Shown: piece by piece, positions 1 to 4,291 of the stretch | How positions within the stretch are numbered: position 1 is the first letter of the stretch | Layout of the letters: the number at the start of each line of letters is the position of its first letter | Source of the DNA: an uncultured Deferribacteraceae bacterium | Lineage (GTDB): Bacteria > Chrysiogenota > Deferribacteres > Deferribacterales > Mucispirillaceae | Direction: 5' to 3' | NCBI GenBank assembly: GCA_947039055.1 | Contig: CAMQYB010000111.1 | Coordinates: 1 to 6,606 of the forward strand | DNA: 6,606 bases | Made by a program: the position numbers and the translations under genes | The notes under the pieces: model-generated | The model's input: only the letters and a program-made list of their open reading frames with translations | Databases searched by the model: none | Told to the model about the DNA's origin: nothing

Positions 1-125
1 GATACAGAGTTTATTTTATTATACATTAGAAGCTCCATCAATAATATGGCTTAATACGACGATCGGTTTATTGTATTTTCTACCAGTAACACGGCTTAGT
101 GCGACGATTATTTTATTATACATTA
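1..125. repeat. Degenerate direct repeats overlapping the 3' end of ecfT
   Basis: An exact 18-base match links positions 11-28 and 108-125, and the second copy contains the ecfT stop codon (116-118). Read on the minus strand, the homology covers about 29 bases, so both copies encode an ending Gly-x-x-Asn-Val followed by two stops. A second, offset pair links 33-63 with 78-108 (period 45); 23 of 31 bases match and all eight differences are transitions. The block appears to continue past the left edge of the window. It looks like partial duplication of the end of ecfT followed by decay. The repeats are seen directly; the order of events is inference. Confidence 0.7.
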
Positions 126-883
126 TGAATTCCAACAGCGATACAAATTGATATTATCACAGCAATGTAATCGAATTTTGTAAATTTCTCAACGATCATA
201 ATTTTGTCTAAGTTACTTTTATATTTTAGTGTGATAGATATTTTCTCAGCGTAATCGATAACTTTCACAAATAGAGGAATAATAAAGCTTTCAGCCTTAA
301 AGAATATTGATGCATTTTTGAAGATGTTTTTATATCCTTTAATCCATATTCCTCTAATTTTTTGAGCAACGATAATTGTGTTTGCTTCATGAAAAAGTAG
401 AGGTATAAATCTTATCGCAATAATTATTGATATAGCTATCTCTTCAATATTTACAAATCTTTTAAAAGGTTTTACGAAAAATAGTATTGATCTAACGATA
501 TCAACTTGTGATGTTGTAAGTGTAAAGATTGATGACATAGCGATGATGAGAAAAAACTGAGTAACGACCAGAGTAGCGTTAGGTAAGTTGTTTTTAATAT
601 TAATAGAGAACGAGCCATCTTTAGAGAAAAGTAGCTGTATAATAAAAGTCAACAGAAGCAAAAATATAAAAGGTTTGACGGTTAAATATATCTCTTTGAG
701 AGTGATATTTGATGCGTAAAGAATAATCGCAAAAATAAAAGATGATAGAGCGATTGCGTAATAAGATTTAGCAACGGCTACCGCTCCGATAATAATAACT
801 ATAGATAAGAGTTTAGCAAGTGGGTTTACTTTATGTATTAAAGATTCTTTAGCTATATATCTTCCGATATAGATATTATTCAT
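116..883 (-). CDS. ecfT: Energy-coupling factor (ECF) transporter transmembrane protein EcfT
   Basis: This is probably the T component of an ECF-type importer (EcfT/CbiQ/BioN family). In that family it is the integral-membrane scaffold joining an ATPase pair to a substrate-binding S protein for vitamin or metal uptake. The protein has 255 residues, a typical length. The N-terminal signature H-K-V-N-P-L-A-K-L is at about 17-25, followed by hydrophobic segments near 25-60, 70-87, 103-123, 147-165 and 238-250. The stretch R-F-I-P-L-L-F-H-E-A (158-167) leads into A-Q-K-I-R-G (173-178), the first Ala-Arg-Gly-type coupling motif with Ile for Ala. The second motif, expected near 221-223, reads Tyr-Lys-Ser, so it is degraded. 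I chose ATG at 883, six bases past the tatA stop; an in-frame TTG lies one codon upstream. No clear Shine-Dalgarno precedes it, so translation is probably coupled to tatA. Partner ATPase and S genes are not in the window. The family call is fairly sure and the substrate is unknown. Confidence 0.82.
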   Translation of the reverse strand: MNNIYIGRYIAKESLIHKVNPLAKLLSIVIIIGAVAVAKSYYAIALSSFIFAIILYASNITLKEIYLTVKPFIFLLLLTFIIQLLFSKDGSFSINIKNNLPNATLVVTQFFLIIAMSSIFTLTTSQVDIVRSILFFVKPFKRFVNIEEIAISIIIAIRFIPLLFHEANTIIVAQKIRGIWIKGYKNIFKNASIFFKAESFIIPLFVKVIDYAEKISITLKYKSNLDKIMIVEKFTKFDYIAVIISICIAVGIHNV

Positions 884-889
884 CAATAA

Positions 890-1144
890 TTATTTACTTG
901 TACTTTTCTTACTTTTACTAGTTGTTTTTTTCGGAGTTTTTTCAGCGTCAGCTACTTTAACAGTTTCTTTATCTTCAGTAACTTCAGGTGTGATATCAGT
1001 GATATCTTCAACATCTTTTACAGATTTTTTAAAATTTCTAATAGCTTTACCCATTCCTTCACCGATCTGTGGAAGTTTTCCAACACCAAAAAGAACAACG
1101 AGCACAACTAAAATAAGTAAAATTTCTTGCATACCAAAAGCCAT
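890..1144 (-). CDS. tatA: Sec-independent protein translocase subunit TatA (TatA/E family)
   Basis: TatA subunits polymerise at the inner membrane with TatC to export folded proteins carrying twin-arginine signal peptides. The 84-residue protein has the family layout: a short N-terminus with Glu7, one transmembrane helix (about 7-20), the Phe-Gly hinge (19-20), Lys-Leu-Pro (23-25), and an amphipathic helix (about 27-46) with F-K-K at 38-40. A polar tail rich in Lys, Thr and Ser fills about 56-84. The start is well supported: a GGAGG (positions 1152-1156 on the complement) lies seven bases before the ATG. A strong promoter lies upstream in the lnt-tatA gap, and ecfT follows almost directly. 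No tatB or tatC is in the window. TatA and TatB are alike at this length; the absence of a long acidic TatB region and the F-K-K helix favour TatA. Confidence 0.92.
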   Translation of the reverse strand: MAFGMQEILLILVVLVVLFGVGKLPQIGEGMGKAIRNFKKSVKDVEDITDITPEVTEDKETVKVADAEKTPKKTTSKSKKSTSK

Positions 1145-1227
1145 AAAAGAACCTCCAAATAACTACACCTATTAAACTTGCCATGTAATTTTAAATACAA
1201 ATTTAGTAGGAGTTAGCCAACATATAT

Positions 1228-1257
1228 ATTATATATCAAAAACAGTTTTTTTATCAA
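1228..1257 (-). promoter_or_regulatory. Sigma70-type promoter for tatA-ecfT
   Basis: On the minus strand, TTGATA (complement of 1252-1257; five of six consensus bases) is followed 18 bases later by a perfect TATAAT (complement of 1228-1233). Transcription would begin near 1221 and give a leader of about 77 bases before the tatA ATG. It lies in the 127-base gap after lnt, so tatA-ecfT probably has its own transcript. Motifs are seen; use is inferred. Confidence 0.6.
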
Positions 1258-1271
1258 GTCAATATTTTCAA

Positions 1272-2762
1272 CTATTTATTTTTCTTAGATTTTATAAGAA
1301 GAACAAAAGCGATTGCTAATAAAATAAGTAGGTATGAATAACCGAATATAGAGAAAAAAGTTTTCTCAGATATTAAAGGCACTTCATAGCTGATCTCACC
1401 AGCCTCTCTACCATATATAGCTCTTACTATCAATCCACTAGGCAGTATAATTGCAGATATGCCGTCTTGAGTAGATCTAACCATTGTACGTTGATGTTCA
1501 ACAGCTCTCACAATATCAACTGCGATATGTTGATAGCGTCCAGCAGTAAAGCCGAACCAAGTATCGTTTGATGCCATAGTTATAATATTAGCACCTTGTT
1601 GTATTGAATCGTTAACAAGATTAGAGAATGCACCTTCCCAGCAAATAATCGGTGCAGCTTTAATATTTCCTGTTTCAAAAACTATAGCTTCATCACCAGC
1701 TGTAAACATTTCACCTTCTCCAAAGAAGAATTTTCTTAAAGGGTAGAGAAATTTTTCAAGTGGAAAATATTCACCAAACGGAGTCAATTTTCTTTTTTTA
1801 TAAACAACAGGTTCTTTTACGTCATCAAAAAGTATCAATACGTTATGGTGCGTCTTTTTCCCTAATTTTATATTATCAGCCACCATATCTGATCCAACAA
1901 TAATAGGTGTATGATATGCAACATCTTTTAGAACTTCATATATAAATTGAGTATCAAGCACTCTTGCAGGGTATGAGCTTTCCGGCAGAACGATTAGATC
2001 ATATTTATTTCTTTCGATATTTATTAATCTCTGATTAAGCTCACTAATTAAATTATATCTAACATCAGATTTCCATTTTTCTTTTTGATTAAATCCTGTT
2101 TGAATAACTAGTACATTTTTAGTGTCATCAATTTGTAACGGATTAATCTCTCTATAAAACCCTGGGATAATTAACAATATTACAGCTGATGTTAATAGTA
2201 GTGAATATTTTTTTCTATTATATCCAGCTAGAAGATAGAATATAAATAGATTTATAAGCATGATTAAAAGAGATAATCCATACTCTCCAAACACAGAAAC
2301 GAACTGAATAAATATTAAATTATCATACTGTGATTGAGCAAGATTTAACCATGGCACACCACCAAAAAACAGTGTAGATTTAGCAGTTTCTAAGGCTATA
2401 AACAACAGTGCGAGTAGTAGTGGTTGATCGAGATATTTTCTTGCAACATAGGTAAACGGTGAGAAGAATAAAAATCCACCAGATGTGCTTATAAATAAAA
2501 GTAACGCTAACGATCCATAAATAGGAGCGTTACCGAAATAACTAAATGTTGTCATCATCCATGATAAACCTACCATCCAGTAGATAAATCCAAGTAACCA
2601 ACCGAGCAGAACTGGATGTATATTATTTCGTTTAATAGCAAAAAGTATCGGTATAAAACCGATAAATGCGGTGATTGATACGCCGTTATCTGCTGTTGAT
2701 ATCACAAGTAGAAACGCTGACAGAAGTGTTAGAAGTAATGTTATAATTTTATCTTTTTTCAT
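1272..2762 (-). CDS. lnt: Apolipoprotein N-acyltransferase Lnt
   Basis: Lnt performs the last step of lipoprotein maturation: it moves an acyl chain from a phospholipid to the amino group of the lipidated N-terminal cysteine, in the inner membrane with the active site on the periplasmic side. The 496-residue length is typical. Hydrophobic segments fill about 5-205, then comes a nitrilase-fold domain (about 215-455) and a C-terminal membrane helix (470-491). The Glu-Lys-Cys triad aligned with the E. coli enzyme is visible: Glu261 in L-P-E-S, Lys323 in K-x-x-L-T-P-F-G-E, and Cys374 in I-C-W-E. The supporting Glu331, Glu376 and Trp230 are also present, as is the N-D-x-W-F-G motif (399-404) with the following Q-H (411-412). 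The position usually Tyr after the catalytic Cys is Trp. The protein looks complete and active. The ATG at 2762 has no clear Shine-Dalgarno. The gene diverges from the small gene at 2905. Confidence 0.96.
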   Translation of the reverse strand: MKKDKIITLLLTLLSAFLLVISTADNGVSITAFIGFIPILFAIKRNNIHPVLLGWLLGFIYWMVGLSWMMTTFSYFGNAPIYGSLALLLFISTSGGFLFFSPFTYVARKYLDQPLLLALLFIALETAKSTLFFGGVPWLNLAQSQYDNLIFIQFVSVFGEYGLSLLIMLINLFIFYLLAGYNRKKYSLLLTSAVILLIIPGFYREINPLQIDDTKNVLVIQTGFNQKEKWKSDVRYNLISELNQRLINIERNKYDLIVLPESSYPARVLDTQFIYEVLKDVAYHTPIIVGSDMVADNIKLGKKTHHNVLILFDDVKEPVVYKKRKLTPFGEYFPLEKFLYPLRKFFFGEGEMFTAGDEAIVFETGNIKAAPIICWEGAFSNLVNDSIQQGANIITMASNDTWFGFTAGRYQHIAVDIVRAVEHQRTMVRSTQDGISAIILPSGLIVRAIYGREAGEISYEVPLISEKTFFSIFGYSYLLILLAIAFVLLIKSKKNK

Positions 2763-2772
2763 AGACGACCAT

Positions 2773-2805
2773 TTTATAATATATTGTATATCTAATGCAA
2801 GACAA
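2773..2805 (-). promoter_or_regulatory. Possible lnt promoter giving a very short leader
   Basis: Two overlapping sigma70-like readings exist on the minus strand: TTGCAT (2795-2800) with TATAAA (2773-2778) at a 16-base spacing, or TTGTCT (2800-2805) with TATTAT (2776-2781) at 18. Either would start transcription only about 4-7 bases before the lnt ATG. The DNA is AT-rich, so chance matches are possible. Confidence 0.3.
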
Positions 2806-2894
2806 ATATGTATGTAAAAGGTTTTATTTTGATTTGATATAAGTTGTGTGCTACCTTTGATCTAAGAGTACGACATGAAAATATCTACTCAAGT

Positions 2895-2898
2895 GGAG
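2895..2898 (+). promoter_or_regulatory. Shine-Dalgarno site deciding the start at 2905
   Basis: GGAG lies six bases before ATG 2905. The upstream in-frame ATG at 2875 is preceded only by AAGAG, a poorer match. This favours 2905 as the start of the small rightward gene. Confidence 0.55.
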
Positions 2899-2904
2899 AT
2901 TTAT

Positions 2905-3255
2905 ATGAGTTTTGCAATAGATATATTAAATAAAGAGATGGAAGCTATACAGTGTTCATTGAAGGCAGAAAATAATAATGATGAGTCTATAAGTCGAGAA
3001 CAGTTTGAAAAGATTAGTCAGATTGAGACAGCAATTAAATGGATAAAATTTGTAGAGGAGTATAAGTTAGAGAAACCTAATAAATATGATGTAGAAGTTT
3101 TACCTTGCATAGAAAACAGTGGTGTATCGTATAGGTTGATGATCGATATGGAGTCAGATGATCCAGCTTGGTGGAGAGAACATATATTATCGTGTCAAGA
3201 TGGAGGCAATACGATTACAGGTGGCGATATAATATTGATGAAGAAAACACTGTAG
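2905..3255 (+). CDS. Small protein of unknown function (116 residues)
   Basis: I do not recognise this protein. It has a complete frame, and GGAG six bases before the ATG supports this start; starting at 2875 would add ten residues. The product is soluble, with no signal peptide or membrane segment. Residues 1-54 are charged and probably helical, with a low-complexity E-N-N-N-D link at 22-26. Residues 60-116 look like mixed strands, with a Trp-Trp pair at 89-90 in D-D-P-A-W-W-R-E and a Gly-rich stretch at 100-107 (G-G-N-T-I-T-G-G). Two cysteines (68 and 97) fall in the second half. It stands alone between divergent lnt and the tRNA pair. A direct repeat covers its last codons. The small size and isolation recall accessory or phage-derived genes, but nothing proves that. 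It is probably a real gene; its function is unknown. Confidence 0.6.
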   Translation: MSFAIDILNKEMEAIQCSLKAENNNDESISREQFEKISQIETAIKWIKFVEEYKLEKPNKYDVEVLPCIENSGVSYRLMIDMESDDPAWWREHILSCQDGGNTITGGDIILMKKTL

Positions 3256-3284
3256 TTAATATTGATGAAATTTATTTACTGTAG
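3231..3284. repeat. Imperfect direct repeat across the stop codon of the small gene
   Basis: AATATTGATGAA occurs at 3231-3242 and 3258-3269 (27 bases apart), and ACTGTAG at 3249-3255 and 3278-3284 (29 bases apart), with a diverged middle. The first ACTGTAG contains the stop codon. The second also forms one arm of an inverted repeat: TTACTGT (3276-3282) with ACAGTAA (3294-3300). That hairpin has no following T run, so I do not call it a terminator. Confidence 0.6.
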
Positions 3285-3573
3285 CTTGCAGAAACAGTAA
3301 TAGCGAATGCTAACTAAGTTCTTTTAACCGTTTAAGATTGTTCAATAATAGTTATTGTTTTAATATATTTAAAATCTTTTTACGGTTTTACAAAATGTTC
3401 TAAAATCTTATTTGATGTAATTAGTATCTCTTTTCTATCATCTTTACCACCACCAACAACTATCGTAAGTGAATATTAGGTTACAGGCATCATTAAACTT
3501 TTTTTATATATTCATCAGTATATGTGGTATTCATAGAAAAGCTTCTTAATGATGTTGATATATATTTTAAGTT
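3256..3573. other. Stretch without an intact gene
   Basis: No intact coding frame of useful length is visible on either strand. Present are the second copy of the direct repeat at 3258-3284, a nested inverted repeat at 3326-3387, and on the minus strand a short open stretch (about 3390-3480) that looks protein-like (S-L-T-I-V-V-G-G-G-K-D-D-R-K-E-I) but has no start and is bounded by stops. It may be eroded coding DNA. Confidence 0.4.
3326..3387. repeat. Nested inverted repeat, possible structured RNA
   Basis: Three perfect pairings nest inside each other: AACCGT (3326-3331) with ACGGTT (3382-3387), AAGATT (3334-3339) with AATCTT (3373-3378), and CAATAA (3343-3348) with TTATTG (3352-3357) around a three-base loop. 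The outer pairs are separated only by a 2-by-3 internal loop. No T run follows on either strand, so it is not a typical terminator. It could be a palindromic element or a folded transcript. Confidence 0.45.
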
Positions 3574-3613
3574 AAAAAAAAGTTGACGAAGTTATTTAAA
3601 ACCTCGCCAACTT
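3574..3613 (-). terminator. Rho-independent terminator of the tRNA-Leu transcript
   Basis: A 14-base stem (3580-3593 with 3600-3613, two G-T wobbles on the minus strand) closes a six-base loop and is followed on the minus strand by eight T residues (complement of 3574-3581). It starts nine bases past the tRNA-Leu 3' end and is well placed to end leftward transcription of the tRNA pair. Confidence 0.85.
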
Positions 3614-3621
3614 ATTATTAA

Positions 3622-3702
3622 TGCGGGTGAAGGGACTTGAACCCCCACACCAATGGCGCTAGATCCTAAGTCTAGTGCGTCTACCAGTTCCGCCACACCC
3701 GC
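3622..3702 (-). tRNA. tRNA-Leu (anticodon TAG)
   Basis: The minus strand folds into a complete class II tRNA of 81 bases. The acceptor pairs GCGGGTG with CACCCGC and leaves A as discriminator, as expected for leucine. The anticodon stem CTAGA/TCTAG closes the loop CTTAGGA with anticodon TAG, reading CTA and, through U34, possibly other CTN codons. The variable arm is short but paired (CGCC/GGTG around a three-base loop). The T arm carries TTCAAGT with two G-T pairs in its stem. The 3' CCA is not encoded. A terminator follows closely, and tRNA-His lies 129 bases upstream. Confidence 0.96.
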
Positions 3703-3718
3703 TTGAAATACAAAATTA

Positions 3719-3746
3719 ATAATACTTTAATTTCAGAATATAGCAA
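3719..3746 (-). promoter_or_regulatory. Possible promoter for tRNA-Leu
   Basis: On the minus strand TTGCTA (3741-3746) is followed after 16 bases by TATTAT (3719-3724). The start would lie about ten bases before the mature tRNA. It would let tRNA-Leu be transcribed apart from tRNA-His. The AT-rich setting makes this tentative. Confidence 0.4.
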
Positions 3747-3805
3747 CTATAATAATTAAAGTAAGCATAATTAAACTTGATTATGAACCTAATATATAAA
3801 TAACG

Positions 3806-3827
3806 TATAACTATATTAGTAGTTATA
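3806..3827 (-). other. Hairpin just after tRNA-His
   Basis: Perfect eight-base arms (TATAACTA and TAGTTATA) surround a six-base loop, starting four bases past the tRNA-His 3' end. It is almost all A-T and has no clean T run after it, so it is at best a weak terminator or a 3' processing signal. Confidence 0.35.
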
Positions 3828-3831
3828 AAAG

Positions 3832-3905
3832 GGTGAATGACGGGGATCGAACCCGCGACCGCCGGAACCACAATCCGGAACTCTACCGATTGAGCTACAC
3901 CCACC
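3832..3905 (-). tRNA. tRNA-His (anticodon GTG)
   Basis: The minus strand folds into a 74-base tRNA. The seven-pair acceptor GTGGGTG/CATTCAC includes two G-T wobbles. The extra G at position -1 pairs with C73, the identity mark of bacterial tRNA-His. The anticodon stem CCGGA/TCCGG closes TTGTGGT with anticodon GTG, and the T loop is TTCGATC. CCA is not encoded. A leftward protein frame drawn across this gene (3716-3907) is spurious. The 70-bp repeats begin seven bases upstream of its 5' end. Confidence 0.97.
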
Positions 3906-3911
3906 ACGTTG

Positions 3912-3922
3912 ATTATATTATA
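3912..3922 (-). promoter_or_regulatory. Candidate -10 boxes directly upstream of tRNA-His
   Basis: Two overlapping perfect TATAAT boxes (complements of 3912-3917 and 3917-3922) lie so close that transcription would start about 0-5 bases before the mature 5' end. I see no convincing -35 box at the usual spacing. The boxes are part of the 70-bp repeat, so copy 2 repeats them. Confidence 0.35.
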
Positions 3923-4121
3923 TACTTAGCGATATCATATAACTTTGTTACACAGCCTAACAACTCTTAATATCTATGTTTATTATATTATATACTTAGC
4001 TGTATCATATAACTTTGTTACACAGCCTAACAACTCTTAATATCTATGTTTAGTATATTATATACGAAACTATATTATATAATTTGTTGCACAAACTAAC
4101 AACTCTTTAAATCTACTGTTT
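3912..4121. repeat. Three tandem copies of a 70-bp repeat
   Basis: Copies lie at 3912-3981, 3982-4051 and 4052-4121. Copies 1 and 2 differ at only two bases; copy 3 is roughly 80 percent alike, with small compensating indels. Each unit holds a TATAAT-like run readable toward tRNA-His and an inverted repeat, TTGTTACACAGCCTAACAA in copies 1 and 2. In copy 3 one arm base has changed in a way that still allows a G-U pair in RNA. No coding frame runs through the array. The rest of the 386-base gap (4122-4291) holds only the tig promoter and leader. Tandem promoter-like units, a protein-binding array and neutral duplication are all possible. Confidence 0.9.
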
Positions 4122-4220
4122 AGAAGTAAAGAGTGTACAGGCTAGTATTTATACATTTATTTAGAAATTAAGTCAATAGTTTATGATAATAAATTTAGCT
4201 CTCTCACATTTACACTTGAT

Positions 4221-4226
4221 TATAAT
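4221..4226 (+). promoter_or_regulatory. Candidate -10 box of tig
   Basis: A perfect TATAAT, with a TG three to four bases before it, lies 65 bases before the tig ATG. It would start transcription near 4233 and give a leader of about 60 bases. No good -35 box is visible. Confidence 0.4.
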
Positions 4227-4243
4227 TAAAAGAAGAGATAGAC

Positions 4244-4275
4244 TTATAGACTGTAAAATGAATAGTAGTCTATAG
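4244..4275 (+). promoter_or_regulatory. Leader hairpin just upstream of the tig ribosome binding site
   Basis: TATAGACT (4245-4252) and AGTCTATA (4267-4274) are perfect inverted arms. With flanking G-U pairs the RNA stem reaches 11 pairs around a ten-base loop. The Shine-Dalgarno (GAGGTG, 4278-4283) begins two bases after the stem. The loop contains an ATG (4258) that opens a five-codon frame ending at 4275. It may affect tig translation or mRNA stability, or be an operator; this is inference. Confidence 0.45.
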
Positions 4276-4291
4276 TAGAGGTGTTTAGAGG

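Noticed and set aside
990..1175. 61-residue rightward frame opposite tatA
   Set aside because: It is antisense to a clear TatA family gene, with Ser/Thr/Pro-rich composition typical of a shadow frame.
3276..3300. Terminator of the small gene at 2905
   Set aside because: The seven-pair hairpin has an 11-base loop and no T run after it.
3716..3907. 63-residue leftward reading frame
   Set aside because: It is read on the same strand as tRNA-His and covers it entirely; the DNA folds as a tRNA and the predicted protein is a by-product.
3912..4121. CRISPR array
   Set aside because: The units are directly adjacent 70-bp copies with no unique spacers between short repeats, and no cas genes are in view.
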